From NCBI RefSeq assembly GCF_016065055.1, contig NZ_CP065856.1:496001-560000 (forward strand): a stretch of DNA of 64,000 bases, in the 5' to 3' direction. Position 1 is the stretch's first letter. Each line of letters begins with the position of its first letter. The position numbers and the translations under genes were made by a program. This document shows, piece after piece, positions 1 to 7,899 of this stretch. Under the pieces are notes generated by a model. The model saw only the letters and a list, made by a program, of their open reading frames with translations. It ran no database searches and was not told the origin of the DNA. The DNA is from Halosimplex litoreum (GTDB lineage Archaea > Halobacteriota > Halobacteria > Halobacteriales > Haloarculaceae).

Positions 1-624
1 GAGACCGCCCGACCGATCGGGATCTACTCGGACTACGTCTGCCCGTTCTGCTATCTCGGTCGCGAGTCACTCGCCCAGTACCAGGCCGAACGCGACGAAC
101 GCCTGGAGATCGACTGGTACCCCTTCGACCTGCGGGCGGACAAGCGCCGGCCCGACGGCTCGATCGACCACGACGTCGACGACGGCAAAGACGAGGACTA
201 CTTCGAGCAGGCGAAAGAGAACGTCGAGCGTCTGCAAGAGGAGTACGGCGTCGAGATGAGCCTCGACCTCTCGCGGGAGGTCGACTCGCTGCCCGCACAG
301 GTCGCCTCGTTCTACGTCGAGGAGACGTATCCCTACGAGCGGTGGCTCGCCTTCGACGAGGCGATCCTCGACGCGCTCTGGCAGGACGAGCGGGACATCG
401 GCGACCCGGACGTGCTCGCGGACCTGGCGAGCGACGTCGACCTCGACCCATCGGAGGTCCGGGACGTACTCGACGGCGAACAGTGGCGCGAACGAGTCAC
501 CGAGCGGTTCGACGCGGCGCGGCGCGAGGGCGTGACGGGCGTGCCGACGTTCACCTACGGCGAGTACGCCGCTCGCGGTGCCGTCCCGCCGGAACACCTC
601 CGACGGTTGGTCGAGGGGACGTGA
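1..624 (+). CDS. DsbA-family thiol oxidoreductase (5' end cut by window)
   Basis: The reading frame is open from base 1 and the start lies outside the window. The visible 207 residues begin in a thioredoxin-fold strand followed by a CPFC active site (residues about 14-17), as in FrnE/DsbA-like two-cysteine oxidoreductases. A GVTGVP segment near the C-terminus supplies the cis-proline loop that normally faces the CxxC. A helical insertion lies between the two, as in DsbA. It probably makes or rearranges disulfides, or acts as a glutathione-S-transferase-kappa-like redox enzyme; the substrate is unknown. No signal peptide can be judged because the N-terminus is missing. Confidence 0.85.
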   Translation, partial: ETARPIGIYSDYVCPFCYLGRESLAQYQAERDERLEIDWYPFDLRADKRRPDGSIDHDVDDGKDEDYFEQAKENVERLQEEYGVEMSLDLSREVDSLPAQVASFYVEETYPYERWLAFDEAILDALWQDERDIGDPDVLADLASDVDLDPSEVRDVLDGEQWRERVTERFDAARREGVTGVPTFTYGEYAARGAVPPEHLRRLVEGT

Positions 625-896
625 GGCCACTTCCCTCCTGACCGGTTTGCGGACTCACCGACTGCGGACGCCCACTCGCGACCGACCCGTCGCAGACATC
701 GGGCCCGAACGTCCGATCTGTGGGGACTGGCCCGAACGACACCACGGAGGATCTGTCGGTTCCGGTGTACGTCGCGTTCGTGGCCGAAGACGGCGATGAG
801 GCCGGAGAGATCCGGGCGGCCGTGGACCACCGATTCGAGCGAGAAACTGACCGACCGGACCGGTACCTTCATGTAGACGAGCGGACGGGATCGGGT

Positions 897-1214
897 ATGG
901 CGACCGCCCTCTCCAGCCCTCTCAGCGACCGGATCCGACGCGTCGACGTGCTCGCCTACGTGTTCGGTCTCATGGGCGCCGCGTACGTCGGCGAGTTCAC
1001 ACTGGCGACCCTCGCCGCCACCGCGACGACCTACGAGGCCGGTATGGCCGCCCTCGGTGGGTTCGCGCTCCTCGGGAGCGCACAGATGTACCGGAACCCG
1101 GAGACGCTCCGGAACGGGACCGAACCCGCGCCCGCCTACCTGTACGTCCTCCCCGTCGTCTCGACCGGCGCCGCCCTCGCGCTAGCCGTCGGCTGGGTCG
1201 CGGCCCTTCCGTAG
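897..1214 (+). CDS. Small membrane protein of unknown function
   Basis: This 105-residue protein has three likely membrane segments (about residues 16-44, 50-67 and 80-103) and a hydrophilic loop with a RNPETLRNG stretch between the second and third. The frame is open further upstream to a GTG at 720. That extension is hydrophilic, lacks a good ribosome site and reads through the probable promoter region, so the ATG at 897 is preferred. No family is recognised. The 272 bases upstream of 897 contain nothing else I can support. Confidence 0.55.
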   Translation: MATALSSPLSDRIRRVDVLAYVFGLMGAAYVGEFTLATLAATATTYEAGMAALGGFALLGSAQMYRNPETLRNGTEPAPAYLYVLPVVSTGAALALAVGWVAALP

Positions 1215-1312
1215 TCCGTCGGCCGACCCACCGGCTCGCGCGCCGGGCCGCAGTTTCCGAGTCGGAAAGCGTGTGGCGGCTTTTATAGTCTCGCCGGGGG
1301 AACCGTGGACCG

Positions 1313-1672
1313 ATGGCAGCCGGTCAGGATCCCGAGGAGTCGGGGGTGATCTCGTTGCTCGACGACGAGTACGCCCGTGCGATCCTGGTCGAGTCGAGCC
1401 GGGAGGCGCTGTCGGCCTCGGCGCTGGCCGATCGGTGTGACGCCTCCGAGCCGACGATCTACCGGCGCATCGAACAGCTCCGCGAGTACGACCTCATCGT
1501 CGAACAGCAGCAGCTGGACCCCGACGGCCACCACTTCAAGACGTACCAGACACGCGTCGAACGGGTCACCGTCGAGATCGAGGACGGCGAGTGCTCGATC
1601 GACGTGTCCCGACGCGAGGTGGACGCCGCCGACCGGTTCACGCGGCTGTTCGAGGGACTCTCAGAACCATGA
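1313..1672 (+). CDS. Winged-helix transcriptional regulator next to DUF7521 genes
   Basis: The 119-residue protein has an ArsR-like winged helix: residues 30-70 read as helix, ASALADRCDASEPTIYRRIEQL recognition region, then a short wing. The C-terminal part (LDPDGHHFKTYQTRVERVTVEI) is typical of the haloarchaeal HTH proteins that sit before DUF7521 membrane proteins. A TATA-like TTTTATAG lies at about 1281-1288, roughly 25-30 bases before the start, so the message is probably nearly leaderless. The stop codon overlaps the next start in an ATGA, so the regulator and the membrane proteins behind it are probably translated together. Ligand and targets are unknown. Confidence 0.85.
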   Translation: MAAGQDPEESGVISLLDDEYARAILVESSREALSASALADRCDASEPTIYRRIEQLREYDLIVEQQQLDPDGHHFKTYQTRVERVTVEIEDGECSIDVSRREVDAADRFTRLFEGLSEP

Positions 1673-2019
1673 CACCCGCGATCCCCCACCCCGCGCTCGC
1701 CCCCGTCCCCGCTCTGCAGGCCTCCGCGACCGGCGGCTCTGTCGTGATCGCGGTACTCGTCCTGCTCGGGCTGGCGGTCGCCGCCGGCCTGTCGCTGCTG
1801 ATCGCCTACGAGGCGCTGAAGGGCTACCGGGGCACCCACGACCGGGCGATGCTGTTGTTGGCGGTCGGGATCGTCCTCCTGACCGGCGGCCCCATCGCCC
1901 TCCGGATCGCCCTCCCGACGCTCACCGACACGCCCGAGTCCGTCCGCCTCCTGTCGACGACCGTCAGCGAACTGCTCGGGCTCGGGTGCATCCTCTACGC
2001 TATCTACGGACGACCATGA
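1669..2019 (+). CDS. DUF7521-type membrane protein, first copy
   Basis: This 116-residue protein has three membrane segments (about residues 22-48, 58-78 and 93-113) and the family-typical YEALKGYRG and TVSELLGLGCILYAIYG blocks. The start ATG at 1669 overlaps the stop of the HTH gene (ATGA) and is preferred over an ATG upstream in the same frame at 1591, which would overlap the HTH gene by 82 bases. Proteins of this type are almost always encoded behind a winged-helix regulator. They may be its membrane partner, but no function is established. Confidence 0.85.
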   Translation: MTPAIPHPALAPVPALQASATGGSVVIAVLVLLGLAVAAGLSLLIAYEALKGYRGTHDRAMLLLAVGIVLLTGGPIALRIALPTLTDTPESVRLLSTTVSELLGLGCILYAIYGRP

Positions 2020-2126
2020 CCGCACGCACGCCCCACCAGCCCGCCGACTGCGACACGGACGCCCACCGCGGAACCGCCCGACCGACGGCCGGACCCGACG
2101 ACCCCGCCCGGGAGGTGACACCGTGA
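2016..2126 (+). CDS. 36-residue ORF coupled between two DUF7521 genes
   Basis: The ATG at 2016 overlaps the stop of the first DUF7521 gene (ATGA), and its TGA overlaps the GTG start of the second (GTGA). The product is hydrophilic, rich in Thr, Pro, Asp and Arg, with no membrane segment. A strong ribosome site GGAGGTG for the next gene lies inside its last codons. It may be a real micro-protein or only a stretch that keeps ribosomes moving into the next gene. The double overlap is the only evidence. Confidence 0.4.
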   Translation: MTARTPHQPADCDTDAHRGTARPTAGPDDPAREVTP

Positions 2127-2470
2127 GCGACCCGTTCGCAGGCATCGCCGCGGCGCTGCTCGTTGCTCCCGCGCTACCGGGACCGAGTCAGGTCACCGTT
2201 TCGGTCTCGCCGGCGACGCTCGCGGGGTCGGTGACCGCCGCCGTCGGCCTGTTCGTCGCCTACCAGGCCTACCGCGGCTACCGGCGCAACGACAGCCGTC
2301 CGATGCTGTTTCTCGGTCTGGGGATCTTCCTCGTCACCGTCGTCCCGTTCCTCGTCACGACGGTACTCGGCGGGATCTCCGGCGTCAGCGACGCCGTCGT
2401 CCTCCTCTCGTGGACGGTGTTCGAGATCGTCGGCCTCGGGTCGATCCTCTACGCGCTCACCGGTGCGTGA
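2123..2470 (+). CDS. DUF7521-type membrane protein, second copy
   Basis: A 115-residue paralogue of the protein encoded at 1669-2019. It has the same three-helix plan and the matching blocks YQAYRGYRRNDSRPMLFLGLGIF and TVFEIVGLGSILYALTG. The first 30 residues are less conserved and hydrophobic. The GTG start is supported by GGAGGTG about eight bases upstream and by the GTGA overlap with the preceding small ORF. Two DUF7521 genes in one operon suggest a duplication after which both copies were kept. Confidence 0.85.
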   Translation: MSDPFAGIAAALLVAPALPGPSQVTVSVSPATLAGSVTAAVGLFVAYQAYRGYRRNDSRPMLFLGLGIFLVTVVPFLVTTVLGGISGVSDAVVLLSWTVFEIVGLGSILYALTGA

Positions 2471-2584
2471 CTCGGCCCCGTCTCGAACGGCGTCGTCCTC
2501 GAGACCGAGCCTACAGCCGGCGGCGGGGGCGACCGTCGCACCGGTACGATCACCTTTAGTACGCGGGCGGGCCAGGTGTCGACA

Positions 2585-3355
2585 ATGAGCCGACTGGTCT
2601 CCGCGCTCCAGTTCTCGGCCGGACCGCGCACCCTCCTCCGGCGGTTCCTCGGCGTGCCACTCCGCCTCCAGACGTACGCGAACCTGCTGTACCTCTCGGT
2701 ACAGTTCCCCCTGGGGATCGCGTACGCGGTCGCGCTGCCGCTGGGCTTCGGGCTCGGGATCGGACTGTCGGTGATACTCGTGGGCCTCCCGATACTCGTC
2801 GTGACGCTGCTGGGCGTCCGAGAACTGACCGCGCTCGAACGGTACACCGCCGATCGACTGCTCGTCGTCGACGTCGACGCGGGCGAGGCCGACGTCCCGT
2901 CGCTCGCCGACCCGGTCGACCACCTGAAACACGCGCTGACGAGCCTCTCGACGTGGAAGGGCGTCGTTTTCCTCCTGAGCAAGGTCCTCGTCGGGACCGC
3001 GGCGTTCACGCTGCTCGTCTCCCTGGGGGCGATCTCGCTGTCCCTGTTGCTCGTGCCGCTGTACTACCGGTCGGTCAACGTCGGCGTCCGACCGGTCTCC
3101 GGGGAGGTGAACGCCGAGCCGTCGGTCGAGTTCGCGCTCCAGACCTGGGAGATCGGACTCACCATCCCCTTCCGCCTGACGACGTGGTACGTCACGACGC
3201 TGCCGGAGGCGCTCGCCGTCTCTGCGTTCGGGCTAGTCGCGACGCTGGTCTCGCTACACGTCTGCAACGTCGCCGCGCGGGCCGCCGGCTGGTACGCGTC
3301 GCTGCTGGTCGGCGGAACCGACCGGTCGGCGATCCGCCGGATCGTCGACGCGTAG
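2585..3355 (+). CDS. Sensor-domain-type polytopic membrane protein
   Basis: This 256-residue protein resembles the putative sensor domain (PF13796 type) that precedes histidine kinases or stands alone in haloarchaea. It shows an amphipathic N-terminus (RTLLRRFLGVPLRLQTYANLLYL), a hairpin of two membrane helices (about 35-80), a soluble loop beginning RELTALERYTADRLL, a second helix pair (about 130-165) and a C-terminal helix (about 205-230). No kinase follows in frame. A histidine kinase starts 84 bases downstream and could be a partner. The ATG at 2585 is preferred over a GTG nine bases earlier. A TTTAG-type promoter element lies near 2552-2558. Confidence 0.7.
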   Translation: MSRLVSALQFSAGPRTLLRRFLGVPLRLQTYANLLYLSVQFPLGIAYAVALPLGFGLGIGLSVILVGLPILVVTLLGVRELTALERYTADRLLVVDVDAGEADVPSLADPVDHLKHALTSLSTWKGVVFLLSKVLVGTAAFTLLVSLGAISLSLLLVPLYYRSVNVGVRPVSGEVNAEPSVEFALQTWEIGLTIPFRLTTWYVTTLPEALAVSAFGLVATLVSLHVCNVAARAAGWYASLLVGGTDRSAIRRIVDA

Positions 3356-3439
3356 CCTGTGAGAGAGCCGATACCGGACTCGATCGACGGCCCCGGGGCC
3401 TTATTTACCTGCATCGCATACGGTGCGGGTAGCACCCCG

Positions 3440-5470
3440 ATGAGCCACCTCCTGGCGGACCCGACTGTCGCACTCGTCGTCGGCGGATCTGCCGGCGACC
3501 GGGACCGCGTCCGCACCGCGATATCCGACGGCGACGGCGAACTCGTCGCTGTCGCCGCCGCGGACCGCAGCGACCTGACCGAACGGCTCTCCACGCGGGA
3601 CGACGTGGGCTGTGTCGTCGCCGTGGGCGTCGACGAGGCGGCGTTCGACGACGCGTACGAGGCCGCCAGAGCGGTCAGCGACCACTTGCCCGTCGTCGCT
3701 TACACCGGCGAGGCGGCCGTGGCGGCGGCGGTCGCGGCCCGCGCCGACTGCCGATACCTGCCGCGGTCGGTCGCCGTCGAGACGCTCGCGAGTGTGGTCG
3801 GTGACGCGGTCGCGACCTATCGAGAGCGGCGGCAGGCGGCGGCCGACAGCAGCGTGCTGGGGACCCTTCTGGAGGAGACCGATCTGACGGTCTTCGCCAA
3901 GGACGAAGCGGGTCGCTACGTCCGGCTGGCGGGCGTGCCGTACTCGATCGGTCCGGGTCGCACCCACGGCAAGACGGACCCGGAGGTGTTCAGACACGAC
4001 ACCGACGCCGCGACCGAGGCCTACGAGGACGACCTGGCAGTGGTCGAGACCGGCGAACCGCTCCGGAACAAGGTCGAGCGGTTCGGCGGGCCCGGCGCCG
4101 ACCACTGGTCGGAGGTGACGAAGCTCCCCTGGCGGGACGGCGACGGCGAGATACAGGGGGTCGTCGGTTTCGCGCGCGAGGTGACCGGGCGGGTCAAGAC
4201 CGAACAGAAACTCGAAGAGCAGAAAGACCGGTTCGACCAGTTCGCCAGTTACGTCTCCCACGACCTGCGGACGCCCCTGCAGATCTCCGTCGGGGCGCTC
4301 GAACGCGCCCGGGAGGGCCACGACGAGGCGTTCGACCGGATCGAGCGGGCCAACGACCGCATCGAGGAGATCCTCGAAGACCTGAGCGCGCTGTCCAAGG
4401 GCGACCGTTCGGACGTGGACCTCTCCGACGAGGTGCTGGACGTTCTCAACGTCGGCGTGCCGACGACCGAGTTCACCCCGCTGGTCGAGCGCGTCTGGAG
4501 CGTCCACGGGACCGACGATGCGACGCTCGTGGTCGACGTGCCCACGGGAACCGAGATCATCACCGACGCCGAGACCGTTCGCCCGCTCGTCGAGAACCTG
4601 CTGAAGAACGCGCTCGACCACGCCGGCCCGGACGTGACCGTCCGGGTCGGGACGATGGACCGAGGCTTCTTCATCGAGGACGACGGTCCCGGCATCCCCG
4701 AGACCCAGCGCGAGAAGATCCTCGAAGCCGGGTACACCACCGCCGAGGACGGTACCGGGACGGGTCTCGCGATCGCCACGGAGACGATCGAACAGCAGGA
4801 GTGGGACATCGCCGTCGGCGAGAGCGCGTCGGGCGGCGCCAGGTTCGAGTTCACCGACTGTCCGGTCGTGGTGCCCACCGAGACGACGCCGACGCGCAGC
4901 CTGGAGCTCACCGACAGCGCCGACGTCGGCGACGTGTCGGTCGCCGGGTCGTCCCGCCGGAACGCAGCGGACGGCGGCTGGACGGTCGTCGGTGACGGCG
5001 AGGACATCTGGCAGGACATCGACGAGTTCCACATCTGTTACGGCGAGGCGACCGACCCCGTCAGGGTCGAGGGGCGACTCGCAGACTTCGAGGGCGTCCA
5101 CGACTACAGCAAAGCCGGCCTGATGATCCGCGATAGCCTCGACGAAGACGCGGCGTTCGGGTTCGTCGGCGCGACCAACAGCCACGGCACCGAGACGCTC
5201 TGGCGAGAGGAAGACGGCGCCTACGCGGCCAGCGACCAGCTCGAAGAGCCCTACGAGGCCTACCCGTGGTATCGCATCGAGACCGTCGACGGGACCGTCA
5301 CGATGTCGTGGTCGACCGACGGCGAGGAGTGGCAGGCGCTCGACCAGCGACCCGTCGCCACTCACGGCACGGTCGTGGTCGGACTCGCCGTCTGCAGTCA
5401 CAGCGTCGACGAGACCAGCGAAGCGGTCTTCGAGGACGTGACCGTGACCGAACTCGACGTCGACGACTGA
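3440..5470 (+). CDS. Soluble PAS histidine kinase with C-terminal concanavalin-like (DUF1349-type) domain
   Basis: The protein has 676 residues. Residues 1-125 form a receiver-like fold without a clear phospho-acceptor aspartate. Residues 145-255 look like a PAS domain (VFAKDEAGRYVRLAGVPYSIG). HisKA follows with SHDLRTPLQ, phospho-His at about 274. The ATPase domain has N-box VENLLKNALDHAG, G1 DDGPGI and G2 GTGTGLAI. After a linker, residues about 510-676 form a beta-rich domain with YSKAGLMIRDS, a WYRIE strand and FEDVTVTEL, matching DUF1349/LamG-like modules usually attached to secreted carbohydrate-active proteins. No signal peptide or membrane helix is seen, so the fusion appears cytoplasmic. 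The ATG at 3440 is chosen because the upstream in-frame codons cross the probable promoter. Confidence 0.88.
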   Translation: MSHLLADPTVALVVGGSAGDRDRVRTAISDGDGELVAVAAADRSDLTERLSTRDDVGCVVAVGVDEAAFDDAYEAARAVSDHLPVVAYTGEAAVAAAVAARADCRYLPRSVAVETLASVVGDAVATYRERRQAAADSSVLGTLLEETDLTVFAKDEAGRYVRLAGVPYSIGPGRTHGKTDPEVFRHDTDAATEAYEDDLAVVETGEPLRNKVERFGGPGADHWSEVTKLPWRDGDGEIQGVVGFAREVTGRVKTEQKLEEQKDRFDQFASYVSHDLRTPLQISVGALERAREGHDEAFDRIERANDRIEEILEDLSALSKGDRSDVDLSDEVLDVLNVGVPTTEFTPLVERVWSVHGTDDATLVVDVPTGTEIITDAETVRPLVENLLKNALDHAGPDVTVRVGTMDRGFFIEDDGPGIPETQREKILEAGYTTAEDGTGTGLAIATETIEQQEWDIAVGESASGGARFEFTDCPVVVPTETTPTRSLELTDSADVGDVSVAGSSRRNAADGGWTVVGDGEDIWQDIDEFHICYGEATDPVRVEGRLADFEGVHDYSKAGLMIRDSLDEDAAFGFVGATNSHGTETLWREEDGAYAASDQLEEPYEAYPWYRIETVDGTVTMSWSTDGEEWQALDQRPVATHGTVVVGLAVCSHSVDETSEAVFEDVTVTELDVDD

Positions 5471-5523
5471 GATCGACGCCGGCGAGCGGGCGCGAACGGA
5501 TCGTCGCGCCGACGACCGCCGCG

Positions 5524-5856
5524 TCAGTTCTCCTGTGTGACGAAGGTCTGGACCGCTTCGACACCGAGAACGCCGTCTTCGCGCGTCGCGACGAGGTCGC
5601 CGTCGACGAACAGGAGGAGCTTCGGGACGCTCCGCACGTCGTACTCGTCGATTAGCTCCGGGTCGTCGCGCGGGTTCACCGTCGCGACGACCGCCTCCGA
5701 CGACTTGGCGACTCCGCTCAAGACCGGTTCCATCGCCGCACACTTTCCACAGCCGTCGGTGTAGAACTCGACGAGGACCCGGTCGTGACTCCCGACGAGG
5801 TCCGCGAGTTCCGTGCTCGACGACAGCGTGATCGGTCGATCGTGTGTCGCGTCCAT
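5524..5856 (-). CDS. Thioredoxin-family protein
   Basis: This 110-residue protein has a complete thioredoxin fold: strand LVEFYTD, active site CGKC at about residues 36-39, helix, strand AVVATVN, cis-Pro loop RSVPKLLLF and a C-terminal helix. The CGKC site replaces the classical CGPC, which usually changes the redox potential. There is no signal peptide, so it is cytoplasmic. The ATG at 5856 is preferred; the open frame upstream to 5964 is Arg-rich and lies in the intergenic region. It probably acts as a protein disulfide reductant; its reductase is not in the window. Confidence 0.88.
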   Translation of the reverse strand: MDATHDRPITLSSSTELADLVGSHDRVLVEFYTDGCGKCAAMEPVLSGVAKSSEAVVATVNPRDDPELIDEYDVRSVPKLLLFVDGDLVATREDGVLGVEAVQTFVTQEN

Positions 5857-6029
5857 GGACGGAACAACGGGGCCGAGCCGGGTAAGTTTCCCGGCGGGAC
5901 GCGAGCGCGGGGCCGGCCTCCGGACGCGATGCCGACGATTCGGGGCGAAGAGTGTCGTCTCCACGGGCGACCGATCACTGAGACGACCGGACGGTGGCGC
6001 CGTCCAGCGGAACCGTCGGCGAAGATGAG

Positions 6030-6037
6030 AAGGTTAA
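6030..6037 (+). promoter_or_regulatory. TATA box for tRNA-Met
   Basis: GGTTAAAG sits about 30 bases before the first base of the mature tRNA, the expected distance for an archaeal TATA/BRE element. Confidence 0.55.
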
Positions 6038-6065
6038 AGACCGATAGCACGGTACGATTGAATGC

Positions 6066-6200
6066 GCCCGGGTGGCTTAGCTGGACATAGCGCCGCACTC
6101 ATAGGGTTTCCTTGCGCGGCAGCCGGCATGCGCCCACGGGGCCTGTCAGCCTCGGACCTGGGACATGCGGAGATCGAGGGTTCGGAGCCCTCCCCGGGCA
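6066..6200 (+). tRNA. Elongator tRNA-Met (CAT) with a 61-base intron
   Basis: The acceptor arm GCCCGGG (6066-6072) pairs with CCCGGGC (6193-6199), with A6200 as discriminator; CCA is not encoded. The anticodon stem CCGCA (6093-6097) pairs with TGCGG (6166-6170). The loop starts CT-CAT-A with anticodon 6100-6102. The intron is 6104-6164, between positions 37 and 38, the canonical archaeal site. The T arm GAGGG/CCCTC encloses TTCGGAG, which puts G rather than the usual A at position 58. Haloarchaeal elongator tRNA-Met genes are known to carry an intron here. The exact splice points are inferred from the stems and assume a bulge-helix-bulge structure. Confidence 0.93.
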
Positions 6201-6349
6201 TTTTCCCGACGCCGCGAACCTCGTGTGAGCGGTAGCTACGGAAAATGCCCGGAGAGGGCGGAGAGCCCGCAGGTCCTGCGCGAACGCCAGTGAGCACAGG
6301 GCAGGAAAATCGGTGATTTTCCGTGGTTCCGGAGCCCTCCCCGGGCATA
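6181..6349 (+). repeat. Three copies of the tRNA-Met 3' end, one inverted
   Basis: The tRNA 3' segment beginning TTCGGAGCCCTCCCC (6181-6205) recurs inverted at about 6241-6263 (GAAAATGCCCGGAGAGGGC) and in direct orientation at about 6327-6349 (TTCCGGAGCCCTCCCC, one inserted base). Between the last two lies a perfect hairpin, GGAAAATC-GGT-GATTTTCC (6304-6322). The stretch 6205-6459 holds no gene. It looks like the scar of integration or recombination at the tRNA 3' end, though no integrase is nearby. Confidence 0.7.
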
Positions 6350-6459
6350 CCTTGCCGTCGCCTACGTCGCCGAGTCGGGACTGTCTCCATATCGGGCAGT
6401 TACGCTGGTCGTCGCGCGTGGCGCGGCAAGATGGACCGTCGAACTCCGGGGAGCGGCGC

Positions 6460-7050
6460 TCAGGCGTCGCCGGGGAACTCCTGAAACAGCGTCTCGAAGT
6501 CTTCGGCCTCGCTGAGGTCCGAGACCGTCCGGTCGGCCTCCTCGCGGAGGTGTTCGACGTCGGACTCGAGTCGCTCGTACTCCTCGCTGTCCTGGAGTTC
6601 GACGAAGTCCTTCTCGGCTTCGAGGGTCGCCTTCTTCGAGGCGAGCGAGAAGAACTCCTGCATGCGCTCGTCGTAGCTCTCGCGGTCGAGCATCCGCTCG
6701 GCCGCGCCGTGGAGGTCGTCGAGCATCACCGGCTTCGTCAGGTAGTCGTCGAACGCCATCTCGACGATGTCGAAGTCGGGGTCGACGGCGGTCACCATCA
6801 CGACACGGCAGTCGAGCTGTCGCTCGCGAAGCGCCTCGAGAACCTCGTCGCCGTTCATCTCCGGCATCTGCCTGTCGAGGAAAACGATATCGAGCTCGCC
6901 GTCGGCCTGCTCGAGTGCCTCGTGGGGCCCGTACGCTGTCCTGACCTCGTACTCCTCGGCCAGCCAGGTCGAGTACAGGTCCGCGATGTCGCGCTCGTCG
7001 TCCACGACGAGGACGGTTTCGTCTTCGGAGTTGCGATTCGGCGTTGTCAT
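6460..7050 (-). CDS. Response regulator with HalX domain
   Basis: This 196-residue protein has a receiver domain (residues 11-125) with VVDDE, phospho-acceptor D59 in IVFLDRQMPEMNG, T/A switch MVTA and lysine in YLTKPV. A HalX domain (PF08663) follows, about 130-196: coiled, charged and starting RMLDRESYDERMQEFFSLASKKATLE. HalX regulators have no known DNA-binding motif and are thought to act through protein contacts. The ATG at 7050 is preferred; earlier in-frame codons run into the promoter shared with the divergent gene at 7224. The cognate kinase is unknown; the histidine kinase at 3440 is the closest candidate. Confidence 0.92.
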   Translation of the reverse strand: MTTPNRNSEDETVLVVDDERDIADLYSTWLAEEYEVRTAYGPHEALEQADGELDIVFLDRQMPEMNGDEVLEALRERQLDCRVVMVTAVDPDFDIVEMAFDDYLTKPVMLDDLHGAAERMLDRESYDERMQEFFSLASKKATLEAEKDFVELQDSEEYERLESDVEHLREEADRTVSDLSEAEDFETLFQEFPGDA

Positions 7051-7223
7051 CGTGAGTCCCGTGATTTGGACGGACCGATTATCGAATGTCGGGTGAACGA
7101 GCGCATAAAACCACCCCATCGATTATCATGTGTGAGAATAGATTCGGCCCAGCCTGGGGGATTCGACCCGTCCGGCCGGTGCTACCGACGGCGTTATACC
7201 GGCGAGCGCCTTGGTCTCCGTCG

Positions 7224-7655
7224 ATGGATGGAGCGTCTGACGACCCGCGGCGAATCCGGACGCTGGCGGTGACCGGCGAAGACGTGATCGCCGCGCTAGA
7301 AGCCCGAGCGCAGCGCGACCAGCCGGTCGTGTTGCGGGCGACGCCGCCGTTCAGCGGTCGGATGCGGGCCCGTCTGCACGTGGGGACCGGCGAGTACGAC
7401 GAATCGCCCGCGCCGCTGCACGTCGATCCGGGAACGCTGCTCGACGACGCGGCCCCGACGTACCCACGGCCGGCCGAGACGGAAGACGAGCTCCGGGCCG
7501 AGCCCGACACCGAGTACACCGTCGAACGCCACCGCGACCGCCACGAGAACGCCGTCGCGGCCTGGCGGGAGTCGGTCCTCGACCACGTCCGCGACACCGC
7601 TCCCGTCGAGACGCCGCGGGGCCCGCACGAAGTCGGGGTCTCGCTGCTCGGCTGA
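7224..7655 (+). CDS. Conserved haloarchaeal protein of unknown function
   Basis: This 143-residue soluble acidic protein starts with an ordered block (RRIRTLAVTGEDVIAALEARAQRDQPVVLRATPPFSGRMRARLHV). A Pro/Glu-rich middle follows, then a helical end (ENAVAAWRESVLDHVRD). No catalytic motif, metal site or membrane segment is visible. The phrase TPPFSGRMRARLH recalls a widespread single-copy haloarchaeal hypothetical family, but I cannot name it with certainty. The ATG at 7224 is chosen because upstream in-frame codons are of poor coding quality and overlap the promoter region. Confidence 0.7.
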   Translation: MDGASDDPRRIRTLAVTGEDVIAALEARAQRDQPVVLRATPPFSGRMRARLHVGTGEYDESPAPLHVDPGTLLDDAAPTYPRPAETEDELRAEPDTEYTVERHRDRHENAVAAWRESVLDHVRDTAPVETPRGPHEVGVSLLG

Positions 7656-7899
7656 GCCGACCGCCCGACGGATACGTTCGTCACTCTATCTCAGGGGACT
7701 CCTCGATCGATCGACGCGACCGGCGTTGCGCGTTCGATAAAACGTCTCGCCGCGTCTCAGTCGGCGATGAAAGGAAGTCGGGGATCCGTAAAACGTCCCT
7801 ACGCACGCGTCGTTCGTGTGAAACGTTGTGAAATAACCGGAAGACTCGGACGGTTATAAGGTAATACCGGGACACGGTGGAAGTACGAGGTTCCCCCGC
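7656..7899. promoter_or_regulatory. AT-richer intergenic region with a TATA box for the gene at 7900
   Basis: This 244-base gap is noticeably richer in A+T than its surroundings. It contains three related AAAACGT/GAAACGT motifs (about 7738-7745, 7791-7798 and 7821-7826) and a TATA-like GGTTATAAG at 7852-7860. The TATA box would start a transcript some 15-20 bases before the ATG at 7900. A weak minus-strand ORF here is not supported. Confidence 0.45.

Noticed and set aside
3401-5743. Open minus-strand frame of 780 codons
   Set aside because: Antisense to the histidine kinase, whose domains are complete on the plus strand.
7681-7875. 64-codon minus-strand ORF in the intergenic region
   Set aside because: Its start overlaps the TATA box of the gene at 7900, the composition is not acidic as for haloarchaeal proteins, and no ribosome site or motif is seen.
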